A stretch of 64,000 nt of DNA from JAYQKL01 sp049889415 (GTDB lineage: Bacteria; Pseudomonadota; Alphaproteobacteria; RS24): positions 62,001-126,000 of the forward strand of contig JBMHDL010000003.1 in NCBI GenBank assembly GCA_049889415.1. The letters are read 5' to 3'. This document shows, piece after piece, positions 25,382-35,671 of this stretch (its first letter is position 1; each line of letters starts with the position of its first letter). The position numbers and the translations under genes are program-made. Under the pieces are notes generated by a model. It had not been told where the DNA came from. It ran no database searches and saw only the letters and a list, made by a program, of their open reading frames with translations.

Positions 25382-27310
25382 ATGTCTGCACTCATCGTAT
25401 TTCTGCCCTTGATTGGATCGCTGATTGCCGGCTTGTTCGGGCGTATCATCGGACATCGAGCAAGCGAGTTGATAACCTGCGGCTTGATGGTCATCACGGC
25501 GTTTTTGTCCGGCATGGTTTTCGCCGATGTGCTCTATAACGGTCCGCAAACGGTTCATGTGCTGGACTGGATCAAGTCCGGTAGCTTTGAAGCCGGCTGG
25601 ACCCTGCGGGTTGATATGCTCACCGCTGTCATGTTCATCGTCGTCAATGGGGTCTCAACGCTGGTGCATATTTATTCCATCGGCTATATGAGCCATGATC
25701 CGCATCGGTCACGCTTTTTTGCCTATCTTTCCCTGTTTACTTTCGCCATGCTGATGTTGGTGACGGCGGATAATTTCCTGCAGCTGTTTTTTGGCTGGGA
25801 AGGCGTCGGGTTGGCCTCATATCTGCTGATCGGGTTTTGGTTCAAAAAGCCTTCGGCCAATGCTGCGGCGGTTAAGGCGTTTGTCGTCAACCGCGTCGGT
25901 GACTTCGGTCTGATTTTGGGGCTGGGCGCATTGTATTTGTCGGTCGGCTCGATTCATTTCGATGATGCCTTTGCCGCCGCGCCGGTTCTTGCGGAAGGCC
26001 GGTTTGAGTTTTTGGGCTACAATGTGCCGGTGCTGACCACCATCTGCCTGCTTTTGTTCATGGGAGCGATGGGCAAATCGGCTCAGTTCCTGCTCCACAC
26101 CTGGCTGCCGGATGCAATGGAAGGCCCAACCCCCGTTTCAGCGCTTATTCACGCTGCCACTATGGTGACCGCCGGTGTCTTTCTCGTTGCCAGATGCTCC
26201 CCCTTATTTGAGCTTTCACCGGTTGCCTTGGGTGTCGTCACGATATTTGGTGCCATAACAGCCTTTTTCGCCGCCACTGTCGGTCTGGTGCAGAATGACA
26301 TCAAGCGGGTGATCGCCTATTCTACCTGTTCGCAGCTCGGATATATGTTCGTAGCGCTTGGGGTTGGTGCCTATCAGGTGGCTGTATTTCATCTATTCAC
26401 CCACGCCTTTTTTAAGGCTTTGCTGTTTCTTGGCGCCGGGTCGGTCATTCATGCCATGGGGGACGAGCAGGACATGCGCAAAATGGGTGGTCTGCGCGAG
26501 ATGATCCCGTTTACATGGATGTTGATGCTGATCGGCACATTGGCCCTGACAGGATTTCCGCTAACGGCCGGTTATTACTCGAAAGACGCCATTATCGAAG
26601 CCGCCTTTGCCGCGTCCAGCACAGCGCATATGTTCGGCTTCGTACTGCTAGTTGTGGCGGCGACTTTCACCTCTTTCTACTCCTGGCGCCTTATGTTCAT
26701 GACCTTTCATGGCAAGGCCCGGATGACCAGTGATCAACTTTCGCATGTGCATGAAAGCCCGCCGGTGATGATGGTGCCGCTTGTTTTGCTGGCACTTGGC
26801 GCCTTGATTGCCGGGGCTGCCTTTAAAGGGCTGTTCATCGGCGACGGGCAGGCCGGGTTCTGGGGCAGCGCCATTTTCACCAATCCCGACAACACCATTC
26901 TTATTGATCTGAAAAATGTACCCAAAATCGTGATTTATTCCCCATTGATGGCGATGATTGCCGGTTTTGTGACCGCTTGGTATTTTTACATCCGCAAGCC
27001 GGACGTGCCGGTTCAACTCGCCAGGGAGCAGGATATTCTCTACCGCTTCCTGCTGAACAAATGGTATTTTGATGAACTGTATGACCTCATCTTTGTCCGG
27101 CCCGCCAAATGGCTGGCCCGTCAGTTCTGGAAGATTGGGGATGGCCTGATTATTGACGGCTTCGGGCCGGATGGTGTTGCGGCTCAGGTGCAACGCATGA
27201 CCCAGCGCGTTGTCAAAATCCAGTCTGGTTATGTTTATCATTACGCCTTTGCCATGCTTCTCGGTGTTGCCGGGCTGGCAAGTTGGTTCATGCTTGCAGG
27301 AGGACACTAA
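25382..27310 (+). CDS. nuoL: NADH-quinone oxidoreductase subunit L
   Basis: A 642-residue antiporter-like subunit at the far end of the membrane arm, with about 14-16 hydrophobic segments and the long C-terminal lateral helix. Diagnostic stretches include FFGWEGVGLASYLLIGFW (coupling glutamate of helix 5), a conserved lysine in KSAQFLLHTWLPDAMEGPTPVSALIHAATM, and DIKRVIAYSTCSQLGYM. The stop codon overlaps the nuoM start (TAATG). Confidence 0.98.
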   Translation: MSALIVFLPLIGSLIAGLFGRIIGHRASELITCGLMVITAFLSGMVFADVLYNGPQTVHVLDWIKSGSFEAGWTLRVDMLTAVMFIVVNGVSTLVHIYSIGYMSHDPHRSRFFAYLSLFTFAMLMLVTADNFLQLFFGWEGVGLASYLLIGFWFKKPSANAAAVKAFVVNRVGDFGLILGLGALYLSVGSIHFDDAFAAAPVLAEGRFEFLGYNVPVLTTICLLLFMGAMGKSAQFLLHTWLPDAMEGPTPVSALIHAATMVTAGVFLVARCSPLFELSPVALGVVTIFGAITAFFAATVGLVQNDIKRVIAYSTCSQLGYMFVALGVGAYQVAVFHLFTHAFFKALLFLGAGSVIHAMGDEQDMRKMGGLREMIPFTWMLMLIGTLALTGFPLTAGYYSKDAIIEAAFAASSTAHMFGFVLLVVAATFTSFYSWRLMFMTFHGKARMTSDQLSHVHESPPVMMVPLVLLALGALIAGAAFKGLFIGDGQAGFWGSAIFTNPDNTILIDLKNVPKIVIYSPLMAMIAGFVTAWYFYIRKPDVPVQLAREQDILYRFLLNKWYFDELYDLIFVRPAKWLARQFWKIGDGLIIDGFGPDGVAAQVQRMTQRVVKIQSGYVYHYAFAMLLGVAGLASWFMLAGGH

Positions 27311-28809
27311 TGTCAGACTGGCCAATTCTGAGCACACTCACATTCCTGCCGCTGCTTGGAGCAATATTCATCATGCTTATCCGTGGCGATGAAGAGGTTG
27401 TTGCGCGTAATGCACGGGCTGTCGCCTTATGGACAACGGTCGCCACTTTGGTCTTGAGTGTCATCATGCTGGTCAATTTTGACCCAGCAACAGCAGACTT
27501 CCAGTTTGTTGAACGGTTTGCCTGGATTGGCGGCGGCATTGACTACGCGATGGGGGTTGACGGCATTTCCGTGCTGTTTGTAATCCTTACAACCTCATTA
27601 ATGCCACTGTGTATTCTGGCCAGCTGGGAGTCGATTTCTCATCGTGTGCGTGAATATATGGTGGCGTTTCTGGTTCTTGAAACGCTGATGATTGGTGTTT
27701 TCTGCGCTCTTGACCTGGTCTTGTTCTATCTGTTTTTCGAAGCCGGTTTGATACCGATGTTTCTGATCATCGGCATCTGGGGCGGTGCGCGCCGCGTTTA
27801 TGCAAGTTTCAAATTCTTCCTGTATACACTGCTTGGGTCCGTCCTCATGCTGTTAGCGGTCATGTATATGTACTGGCAGACGGGCACGACCTTCATCCCA
27901 GATCTGCAGGACTATGCATTCGGTGCGGATGCGCAGACCTGGCTGTGGTTGGCTTTTTTTGCCAGCTTTGCCGTCAAGATGCCGATGTGGCCGGTCCATA
28001 CATGGTTGCCTGATGCCCACGTTGAGGCGCCGACGGCCGGCTCGGTCATTCTTGCCGGCGTGCTGCTGAAAATGGGCGGGTACGGGTTTTTGCGGTTTTC
28101 CTTGCCCATGTTCCCGCTGGCCTCGGCTGATTTTGCGCCTTTTGTTTTTGCCTTGAGTGCGATTGCGATTATTTACACCTCGCTTGTCGCTTTGGCACAA
28201 GAAGACATGAAAAAGCTCATCGCTTACTCCTCGGTCGCCCATATGGGCTTCGTGACCATGGGCATTTTCTCGCTGACGGATCAGGGAATTCAGGGTGCCG
28301 TGTTCCAGATGTTGTCTCACGGTTGGATTTCCGGCGCGCTGTTTTTGTGTGTCGGGGTGGTTTATGACCGCATGCACACGCGTGAGATTGCCGCATATGG
28401 TGGCCTTGCCAATCGCATGCCGGTTTATGCTGTTATGTTTCTGCTGTTCACAATGGCAAATGTCGGCCTGCCCGGAACATCTGGCTTTGTCGGAGAGTTC
28501 CTGACCATTATCGGGACATTCCAGGTCAGTACCCTGACCGCGCTTCTTGCCGCAAGCGGTGTCATTTTATCTGCTTCATACGGTCTTTCGTTGTATCGGC
28601 GCATCAGTTTCGGTGAGTTGAACAATGAGGCTCTCCAGGACATTAATGACATGACCAGCAGGGAAATCCTCATTATCGCCCCATTGGCGCTCGCAACTCT
28701 TCTGTTCGGTGTGTGGCCGATGCCGATACTCGATTTAACGTCCGTCTCTTTACAAAATCTGCTTGAAAACTATCAGGCCGCCATTTCCGTGTCGATAACC
28801 GCGCCATAA
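27310..28809 (+). CDS. nuoM: NADH-quinone oxidoreductase subunit M
   Basis: A 499-residue antiporter-like proton-pumping subunit. FEAGLIPMFLIIGIWGG carries the helix 5 glutamate, KMPMWPVHTWLPDAHVEAPT the helix 7 lysine region, and DMKKLIAYSSVAHMGFV the second half-channel. About 14 transmembrane helices are evident. The start ATG 27310 is embedded in the nuoL stop; longer upstream frames run within nuoL. Confidence 0.98.
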   Translation: MSDWPILSTLTFLPLLGAIFIMLIRGDEEVVARNARAVALWTTVATLVLSVIMLVNFDPATADFQFVERFAWIGGGIDYAMGVDGISVLFVILTTSLMPLCILASWESISHRVREYMVAFLVLETLMIGVFCALDLVLFYLFFEAGLIPMFLIIGIWGGARRVYASFKFFLYTLLGSVLMLLAVMYMYWQTGTTFIPDLQDYAFGADAQTWLWLAFFASFAVKMPMWPVHTWLPDAHVEAPTAGSVILAGVLLKMGGYGFLRFSLPMFPLASADFAPFVFALSAIAIIYTSLVALAQEDMKKLIAYSSVAHMGFVTMGIFSLTDQGIQGAVFQMLSHGWISGALFLCVGVVYDRMHTREIAAYGGLANRMPVYAVMFLLFTMANVGLPGTSGFVGEFLTIIGTFQVSTLTALLAASGVILSASYGLSLYRRISFGELNNEALQDINDMTSREILIIAPLALATLLFGVWPMPILDLTSVSLQNLLENYQAAISVSITAP

Positions 28810-28820
28810 AGGATGACCAC

Positions 28821-30299
28821 ATGATTGCACAAGATCTGACTGCCTTCCTGCCTGAACTGACCCTTTTCCTGGGAGCCATGGCGCTGCTGATGTATGGCGT
28901 CTATGCTAATGGCGACACCTCCCGAATGGTCAATCTCGGTGCCATTGCAATTTTGGCCGTATCCGCACTGATGGTGTTGATGAACGCGGGGCAGGATGTG
29001 ACACTGTTCAATGGGGCTCTGCAGATTGACGGGTTCACCAATTTGATGAAGGTTTTGACCCTTCTGGCGGTCGCCGCAGCGCTTTATATGGCGCAGGGCT
29101 ATATGGAAAAAGAGAAAATCGCCCGGTTTGAATTTCCGGTATTGGTTGTTCTGGCCGCATGCGGCATGATGATCATGATTTCCGCCAATGACATGATCGC
29201 GCTTTACATGGGTCTTGAGCTTCAGTCTCTGGCTTTATATGTGGTGGCTGCAATCAACCGTGAAAGCGGGCGCTCGACCGAGGCGGGCCTAAAGTATTTT
29301 GTTTTGGGTGCCTTGAGTTCCGGCATGCTGCTTTACGGCATCTCCCTGATTTATGGCTTCACAGGAACGGTCAATTTTGCAGATCTTGCCCTGATTGTGC
29401 CGGACGGATCCATGGCTGCGCAGATGGGGCTGGTGTTCGGTCTGGTCTTCATGCTGGCTGGGCTGGCGTTCAAAATTTCGGCCGTACCGTTTCATATGTG
29501 GACGCCCGATGTTTATGAGGGTGCGCCGACCCCGGTGACGGCCTTTTTTGCCGCTGCACCGAAACTGGCGGCCATGGCCCTTATGATGCGCGCCATCATC
29601 ATCACCTTTCCGCAGTCCGTTGATATTTGGCTGCAGATTGTGGTCTTCATGTCCCTTGCCAGCATGGCACTTGGCGCATTTGCCGCAATTGGTCAAAACA
29701 ATATCAAGCGCCTGATGGCTTATTCCTCAATCGGGCATATCGGCTTTGCCTTGGTTGGCTTCGCCGCTGTCGGCTATGAGGGGGTTACGGGTGTCATCGC
29801 TTACATGATCTTATACGTCATCATGTCATTGGGTACGTTTGCCTGTATTTTGTCCATGCGTAATTCTCAGGGCGTGATTGAACAGATTTCAGGCCTCGCC
29901 GGCTTGAGCCGGTCACAGCCCTTAATGGCGTTTTGTATGGCGGCCTTTATGCTTTCTTTGGCCGGCATTCCGCCTCTGGCGGGTTTTTTCGGCAAATTCT
30001 ATGTTTTCCGCGCCGCCATTAATGCCGAACTATACTTCCTTGCCGTATTTGGCGTATTGGCAAGTGTTGTCGGCGCTTATTACTATCTGCGTGTCGTCAA
30101 AATCATGTATTTGGATGAGCCGCATGAGGACGCCATTATTGCCATGCCGTCAAACCTCAGGCTTGTGTCGTTGATTTCAGCAGGCATACTGATACTGTTT
30201 TTCGCTTATCCATCACCTCTGGTCTCCATTTCCAAAATGGCCGCAGCCGCATTTCTGGGCGATACCGTGCTTGCGGGCGACGTTGCTGATTTACATTGA
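28821..30299 (+). CDS. nuoN: NADH-quinone oxidoreductase subunit N
   Basis: A 492-residue antiporter-like subunit, last of the 14-gene nuo operon. MGLELQSLALYVVAAINR holds the helix 5 glutamate; FKISAVPFHMWTPDVYEGAPTPVTAF is the family signature, and NIKRLMAYSSIGHIGFAL follows. The stop codon overlaps the start of birA by one base, so birA and rnj are probably read from the same transcript. Confidence 0.98.
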   Translation: MIAQDLTAFLPELTLFLGAMALLMYGVYANGDTSRMVNLGAIAILAVSALMVLMNAGQDVTLFNGALQIDGFTNLMKVLTLLAVAAALYMAQGYMEKEKIARFEFPVLVVLAACGMMIMISANDMIALYMGLELQSLALYVVAAINRESGRSTEAGLKYFVLGALSSGMLLYGISLIYGFTGTVNFADLALIVPDGSMAAQMGLVFGLVFMLAGLAFKISAVPFHMWTPDVYEGAPTPVTAFFAAAPKLAAMALMMRAIIITFPQSVDIWLQIVVFMSLASMALGAFAAIGQNNIKRLMAYSSIGHIGFALVGFAAVGYEGVTGVIAYMILYVIMSLGTFACILSMRNSQGVIEQISGLAGLSRSQPLMAFCMAAFMLSLAGIPPLAGFFGKFYVFRAAINAELYFLAVFGVLASVVGAYYYLRVVKIMYLDEPHEDAIIAMPSNLRLVSLISAGILILFFAYPSPLVSISKMAAAAFLGDTVLAGDVADLH

Positions 30300-31054
30300 T
30301 GGCCGGTTTTCCAGAGGGCATTGCCTATCTGTCGTTTGAAACGCTTGACAGCACCAATGCGCAGGCACGAAGAGTGCTTGAGGGCGGTCATGATGCCGCC
30401 ACCAGACCGGTCTGGATCCGTGCGGATACGCAGACGGCCGGACGCGGCAGAATGGGGCGGAGTTGGTCGTCGACGTCCGGGAATTTGATGGCAACTTACG
30501 TCTGTGCGCCTGCGTGCGAGCGTCATCAGCTCGCCGAGATGGGGTTTGTTGCCGGCCTGGCGCTCCATGACACACTCACATCCTTGGCGCCGGACAGTTC
30601 CATTGCCCTGAAATGGCCGAATGATGTTCTGTTAGAGGGGGCAAAGGTTTCCGGTATTTTGCTTGAAACGCTTGATCAAGACATGCGCCATGTTGCGGTC
30701 GGTGTCGGGGTCAATCTGGACAGTGCTCCGACCGATACACCTTATCCGGCCATAGCCCTGAAAAGTGCGACAGGGCAGCACCATGCGCCTGACGAGGTCT
30801 TGGCAAATTTGGCTCATGCCCTGTTGAACCGCCAAAAAAAATGGGAGGCTGACGGTTTTGCGGCCTTGAGGTCATCCTGGCTGAAGCGGGCGCATGGCGT
30901 TGGCGATGTGATTGAGGTGCGTCAGCAACAGGGGGTGTTGTCCGGCGTGTTTGTTGACCTATCTAGTGATGGAAGGCTTGTTGTGGAAACCGAGAATGAC
31001 GGCACGGTCATGGTTTCCGCCGGGGATGTGTATTTTGGGGCGGGTTACTCATGA
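30299..31054 (+). CDS. birA: Biotin--[acetyl-CoA-carboxylase] ligase
   Basis: A 251-residue monofunctional biotin protein ligase that attaches biotin to AccB and other carboxylases. TAGRGRMGRSW is the biotinyl-AMP loop and KWPNDVLLEGAKVSGILLE holds the catalytic lysine region; the small C-terminal SH3-like domain follows after about 205. There is no N-terminal helix-turn-helix, so unlike E. coli BirA it should not act as a repressor. It overlaps nuoN by 1 bp and rnj by 4 bp; the nuoN-birA-rnj order is common in alphaproteobacteria. Confidence 0.95.
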   Translation: MAGFPEGIAYLSFETLDSTNAQARRVLEGGHDAATRPVWIRADTQTAGRGRMGRSWSSTSGNLMATYVCAPACERHQLAEMGFVAGLALHDTLTSLAPDSSIALKWPNDVLLEGAKVSGILLETLDQDMRHVAVGVGVNLDSAPTDTPYPAIALKSATGQHHAPDEVLANLAHALLNRQKKWEADGFAALRSSWLKRAHGVGDVIEVRQQQGVLSGVFVDLSSDGRLVVETENDGTVMVSAGDVYFGAGYS

Positions 31055-32706
31055 CTGACGAAAATCTTGTATTTGTGCCCTTGGGAGGCACGGGTGAAAT
31101 CGGCATGAACCTTAATCTTTACGGGTTCGGTGCCGCTGGCGAGCGCGACTGGATCATGGTTGATTGCGGTGTAACGTTCGGAGATGAGCGAGACCCGGGC
31201 ATTGATGTCATCATGCCGGATACACGGTTCATCGAGCAACATAAGAAACGTTTGCATGGTCTTGTTTTGACCCATGGGCATGAGGATCATATCGGTGCGG
31301 TTGCCTATTTGTGGCCGCGGCTGAGATGTCCGATTTATGCAACCCCTTTTACCGCCGAATTGGTCATGGGCAAGCTCAAAGAGGCCGGGCTGGAACAGGA
31401 AGCCCCGCTGCATATTCTGGATCTGGATGGGCATATCGATCTTGGGCCCTTCAGCATCGACCTGATAGGCCTGACCCATTCAATCGCTGAACCCTTTGCC
31501 CTGGCGATCAGGACGCCATTGGGCAATCTTCTGCACACCGGAGACTGGAAGATCGACACCAATCCGCTGATCGGCAAGGTTACGGACAGCGCCAAACTGG
31601 TTGCTTTCGGGGAAGAGGGCATTGATGCAATAATCTGCGACTCGACCAATGTGCTGTCGCCCGGGGTCAGTGGCTCTGAGTCAGACGTGGCTGAGGGGCT
31701 GGCGGAAACTATAGCCGAATGCACTGGGCGGGTTGTTGTGACGACTTTCGCCAGCAATGTGGCCCGGCTGGAAGCCATTGGCCGTGCCGCCCGCAGAACG
31801 GGACGCCATTTGACCCTGGTCGGGCGCGGGATGCACCGCATTTACAATGCCGCCCGCAAAACTGGATATCTGCAGGATTTTCCCAAACTGCTTAGCGATG
31901 AGGATGCCGGCTATCTGCCGCCCGACAAATTGTTGATTTTATGTACCGGGTCGCAGGGTGAGCCGCGGGCTGCCCTGTCTCGTATCGCTTCAGGTACGCA
32001 TCCTCATCTAGTTTTGGAGGCGGAGGATACGGTGATTTTCTCTTCCAAGATGATTCCGGGGAATGAAACCGGGATTTTGGATTTACAGAACCGTCTTGCC
32101 GGTCTCGGCGTGACGATATTGACCTCTGGAGATCGTACGCTGCATGTTTCAGGCCATCCCAATCGTGATGAGCTGGTGCAGATGTATGACTGGGTCAGGC
32201 CTAAATGTGCCGTGCCGGTGCATGGGGAGCATCGGCATTTATTGGCGCATGCTGCGCTGGCTGAGGAGTTGGGCGTGGAAACGGCCATCCGCGCCAAAAA
32301 CGGTGATATGGTCAAATTGCTTCCGGGGCAGGCTGAAATTGTTGATGTCGTTACCCATGGGCGGCTGCATATGGACGGTGACGTTTATGTTGCTGCAGCT
32401 GAGTCGCCATCCATTCAACGGCGCAAATTGGCGTATAATGGTTTGGTCAGTGTCAGCATCGCCGTTGACAAGGGGGGACGTCTGGCGGCCAGCCCGGAGG
32501 TACAGACCATGGGGCTGCCGGATGATGATGGTTTGGGCGTTAAACTGGAGGACTGGCTTTTGGATGCCGTTGACCGCGCGGTACCTGAAAACGGGAAAAT
32601 AACACCGGAGCGCGCCGAGGCTGACATCAAGCTGTCCGTCCGCCGTGAAATGCGCCGACGTTGGGGGAAAAAACCCGAAGTACTCGTCAACTTTTGCTAT
32701 GTTTAA
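31051..32706 (+). CDS. rnj: Ribonuclease J
   Basis: A 551-residue metallo-beta-lactamase-fold ribonuclease with 5'-to-3' exonuclease and endonuclease activity, used in mRNA decay and rRNA maturation in alphaproteobacteria. The zinc-binding motif LTHGHEDHIGA is at about residues 71-81, further ligands occur in HTGDWKID, and the beta-CASP signature CTGSQGEPRAAL and the later VHGEHRHL are present. The C-terminal domain of about 100 residues completes the family length. It begins within birA (ATGA overlap). Confidence 0.95.
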   Translation: MTDENLVFVPLGGTGEIGMNLNLYGFGAAGERDWIMVDCGVTFGDERDPGIDVIMPDTRFIEQHKKRLHGLVLTHGHEDHIGAVAYLWPRLRCPIYATPFTAELVMGKLKEAGLEQEAPLHILDLDGHIDLGPFSIDLIGLTHSIAEPFALAIRTPLGNLLHTGDWKIDTNPLIGKVTDSAKLVAFGEEGIDAIICDSTNVLSPGVSGSESDVAEGLAETIAECTGRVVVTTFASNVARLEAIGRAARRTGRHLTLVGRGMHRIYNAARKTGYLQDFPKLLSDEDAGYLPPDKLLILCTGSQGEPRAALSRIASGTHPHLVLEAEDTVIFSSKMIPGNETGILDLQNRLAGLGVTILTSGDRTLHVSGHPNRDELVQMYDWVRPKCAVPVHGEHRHLLAHAALAEELGVETAIRAKNGDMVKLLPGQAEIVDVVTHGRLHMDGDVYVAAAESPSIQRRKLAYNGLVSVSIAVDKGGRLAASPEVQTMGLPDDDGLGVKLEDWLLDAVDRAVPENGKITPERAEADIKLSVRREMRRRWGKKPEVLVNFCYV

Positions 32707-32766
32707 GTCAGGAACACAGGTACATCTGTAGAGAACTTGAAAAACAGCAAGTGGAGCGGCACGTAA

Positions 32767-33024
32767 ATGGATATCGGTTTTACCTTTGGTCTGGCAATAT
32801 ACGGGATGATCTGGTTTATATCGCTGTTCATAATTCTGCCATTCGGGGTTAAAACCCAGGATGAACAGGGGGAGGTTGAGCCGGGGTCTCCGGGCAGCGC
32901 GCCACATCAGGCGTCAATCCTCAAAAAAATGGGATATACGACCGTCCTCGCCACCATTTTGTTTCTGGCGGTTTATTGGATCCTGACCACCGGAGCGCTG
33001 AACTGGATACCTCTGGAATTTTAA
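32767..33024 (+). CDS. DUF1467 family membrane protein
   Basis: An 85-residue protein with two transmembrane helices (about 5-27 and 57-80) separated by a short polar loop with a Pro/Gly/Ser stretch. The WFISLFIILPFGVKTQDE segment after helix 1 is what I recognise as DUF1467, a family restricted largely to alphaproteobacteria and placed, as here, between rnj and proS. Its function is unknown. A GGAG about ten bases upstream supports the start. Confidence 0.85.
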   Translation: MDIGFTFGLAIYGMIWFISLFIILPFGVKTQDEQGEVEPGSPGSAPHQASILKKMGYTTVLATILFLAVYWILTTGALNWIPLEF

Positions 33025-33064
33025 GAAAGTATTATTTAACAGAAACTTATGGTGAATAATTGAT

Positions 33065-34402
33065 ATGAAGCTTTCACAGTATTTTCTGCCAACCTTAAAG
33101 GAAAACCCCGCTGAGGCACAAATCGTCTCCCATCGGCTGATGTTGCGGGCCGGCATGGTCCGTCAGGCCAGTGCCGGGATTTACAGTTGGTTGCCTCTGG
33201 GGCAGCGGGTTTTGACGAAAATCTCACAGATCGTTCGTGATGAACAAAACCGGGCCGGTGCCTTGGAAGTCCTGATGCCGACCATTCAGTCTGCCGAACT
33301 TTGGCAGGAATCCGGCCGATATGAGGATTATGGCAAAGAAATGCTGCGCATTACCGACCGCCATGACCGGCCTTTGCTTTACGGGCCGACCAATGAGGAA
33401 CAGATTACCCAGATTTTCCGCGATAATGTCCGCAGTTACAAAGATTTGCCGCGCAATCTGTACCACATACAGTGGAAGTTCCGGGATGAAATCCGGCCAC
33501 GCTTCGGGGTGATGCGCGGGCGTGAATTCCTGATGAAGGACGCCTATTCTTTTGATGTGGACGAGGCCGGTGCCCGACGGTCTTACCAGAGGATGTTTGT
33601 CGCCTATTTGCGGACATTTGAGCGTTTGGGTCTGCGCGCCTTGCCGATGGCTGCAGACACCGGGCCGATTGGCGGGGATATGAGCCATGAGTTCATCATT
33701 CTCGCCGATACCGGCGAGTCTGAGGTATTTTGTCATAGTGATTTGGTGGATATACCTGCGCCCGGGCCGGAGGTCGCTTATACGGATGATCTGGAGCCTG
33801 TGATTGCACGTTATACCTGCGCTTATGCCGCGACGGATGAAAAGCATGACCCGGCTGCGTTTGAACAGCAGGTGCCGGAAGACAAGCGGGTGCAGGCGCG
33901 GGGCATTGAAGTTGGGCACATATTCTATTTCGGTGACAAATACGCAAAAGCCATGAACTGCACCGTTGCCGGTCCGGACGGCAAGGAAATGCCTGTGCAG
34001 TCTGGATCTTACGGTATTGGGGTCTCTCGGCTTGTCGGGGCCATCATCGAGGCCTCGCATGATGATAATGGCATTATTTGGCCGTGGGAGGTCGCCCCGT
34101 TTCATGTCGGGCTGGTGAACTTGAAGGTGGGGCATGAGCTAACAGATACGCTGAGCACCAAACTTTATGATGCCCTAAGCCAACGTGGATTGGATGTCCT
34201 GTATGATGACCGTGACGAGCGCGCCGGCGCCAAATTCTCGGACATGGATCTGATCGGCTTGCCATATCAGGCGGTCATCGGGCCACGTGGGGCTGAAGCC
34301 GGTGAAATTGAAATTAAGAACAGGGCAACCGGTGCCAAGGAAAACCTGACGCTCGAGGCGGCGATAGAAAGATTGTGCACGCCGCCGGACGGCACCGGAT
34401 AG
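33065..34402 (+). CDS. proS: Prolyl-tRNA synthetase, short alphaproteobacterial type
   Basis: A 445-residue class II synthetase that charges tRNA-Pro. Motif 2 is in FRDEIRPRFGVMRGREFLMKD and motif 3 in GSYGIGVSRLVGAIIEA; the C-terminal anticodon-binding domain begins near 345. It lacks the roughly 180-residue editing insertion of E. coli ProS, as is usual in alphaproteobacteria, so Ala-tRNA(Pro) hydrolysis may need a separate editing protein. It is followed after 12 bp by lolC. Confidence 0.96.
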   Translation: MKLSQYFLPTLKENPAEAQIVSHRLMLRAGMVRQASAGIYSWLPLGQRVLTKISQIVRDEQNRAGALEVLMPTIQSAELWQESGRYEDYGKEMLRITDRHDRPLLYGPTNEEQITQIFRDNVRSYKDLPRNLYHIQWKFRDEIRPRFGVMRGREFLMKDAYSFDVDEAGARRSYQRMFVAYLRTFERLGLRALPMAADTGPIGGDMSHEFIILADTGESEVFCHSDLVDIPAPGPEVAYTDDLEPVIARYTCAYAATDEKHDPAAFEQQVPEDKRVQARGIEVGHIFYFGDKYAKAMNCTVAGPDGKEMPVQSGSYGIGVSRLVGAIIEASHDDNGIIWPWEVAPFHVGLVNLKVGHELTDTLSTKLYDALSQRGLDVLYDDRDERAGAKFSDMDLIGLPYQAVIGPRGAEAGEIEIKNRATGAKENLTLEAAIERLCTPPDGTG

Positions 34403-34414
34403 GGGCCACACACC

Positions 34415-35671
34415 ATGACGACCCGACCCTTTACAGCTTATGAGTGGCTACTTGCCGCCCGCTATATCAGGTCGCGCCGGCGTGAAAGCGTCATTTCCGT
34501 CATCTCATGGGTCTCCTTTCTCGGCATCATGTTGGGGGTCGCCACCTTAATTATCGTTATGGCGGTGATGAACGGTTTCCGCGATGACCTGCTTAGCCGC
34601 ATACTGGGTGTCAGCGGTCACGCCACAGTCCATTCGATTTCCGCCAGCTATGACGACATTTATCGGGTTCAAGCGGCACTTGACGGCGTCGAGGGCGTCG
34701 TACGAGTCACGCCCTTACTTGAGACGCAGGTCATGGTTTCGTCGGGGCCTCAGGCGCGCGGGGCCGTTATCAGGGGTTTGCCGCAGGATAAGTTGGAGAC
34801 ATTTCCGATATTGGCAGACAATATTCTTGAAGGAAGCCTGCAGGATCTGGCCCGAGGAAACCGCATTGCCGTCGGTGCACGTCTGGCGCAGCGTTTCGGT
34901 CTGGAGGTCGGCATGCCGCTGGCTTTGATTTCACCCAAAGGCATTGTGACACCGTTCGGGACTGCACCACGGCTCAAAAGCTATACTGTTGCGGCGGTCT
35001 TTGAGGTTGGTGTTTCTGAATATGATTTGAGTTTTCTGTTTACCAACGCCCAAACGCTCAGTGAACTGTCAGGGCAGGGGCTGGACAGCGCGGCACTTGA
35101 AGTGGTCGTGGACGACCCGGACAAGATCAGAGAGCTGCGGGCGGATCTTGAAGTGGCCAGTCCGGAGGATGTTTACGTGGTTGATTGGATGCAGGCCAAT
35201 GCGACCCTGTCGGGCGCGCTCAAGGTTGAACGTAATGTCATGTTTTTGATTTTGACCCTGATCCTGCTGGTTGCCGCGTTGAATATTGTTTCGGGCTTGG
35301 TCATGCTGGTTAAGGACAAGGGGCGCGACATTGCCGTTTTGCGGACTATGGGTGTGTCACGCGGCAGCATTATGAGGATATTCCTCATCGCCGGCGCGTC
35401 GATTGGCATGACCGGAACTTTTGCCGGCTTGATACTTGGCATAGTATTTTGTGACAATATTGAAGCCATCCGACAGTTCATAACCTATTTGACCGGCGCC
35501 GAGCTGTTTCCGGCGGAGGTATACTTTCTTAGAGAATTGCCGGCGACCGTCGTTTTGGAAGAAGTGGTTGCTGTTGTGATGATGGCGCTTGGGTTAAGTT
35601 TTGCGTCAACCCTGTATCCGGCCTGGCGGGCAGCAAGGCTGGAGCCGGTGGAGGCTTTGCGTAATGAGTGA
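34415..35671 (+). CDS. lolC: Lipoprotein-releasing ABC transporter permease
   Basis: A 418-residue inner-membrane subunit of the Lol transporter that extracts outer-membrane lipoproteins and hands them to LolA. It has four transmembrane helices (about 27-50, 270-295, 318-342 and 375-400) around a large periplasmic domain, with FtsX-type ends (ISWVSFLGIMLGVATLIIVMAVMNGF; GRDIAVLRTMGVSRGSIMRIF). Only one permease gene is present beside lolD, so it probably acts as a homodimer (LolC/LolE/LolF type). It overlaps lolD by 8 bp. Confidence 0.93.
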   Translation: MTTRPFTAYEWLLAARYIRSRRRESVISVISWVSFLGIMLGVATLIIVMAVMNGFRDDLLSRILGVSGHATVHSISASYDDIYRVQAALDGVEGVVRVTPLLETQVMVSSGPQARGAVIRGLPQDKLETFPILADNILEGSLQDLARGNRIAVGARLAQRFGLEVGMPLALISPKGIVTPFGTAPRLKSYTVAAVFEVGVSEYDLSFLFTNAQTLSELSGQGLDSAALEVVVDDPDKIRELRADLEVASPEDVYVVDWMQANATLSGALKVERNVMFLILTLILLVAALNIVSGLVMLVKDKGRDIAVLRTMGVSRGSIMRIFLIAGASIGMTGTFAGLILGIVFCDNIEAIRQFITYLTGAELFPAEVYFLRELPATVVLEEVVAVVMMALGLSFASTLYPAWRAARLEPVEALRNE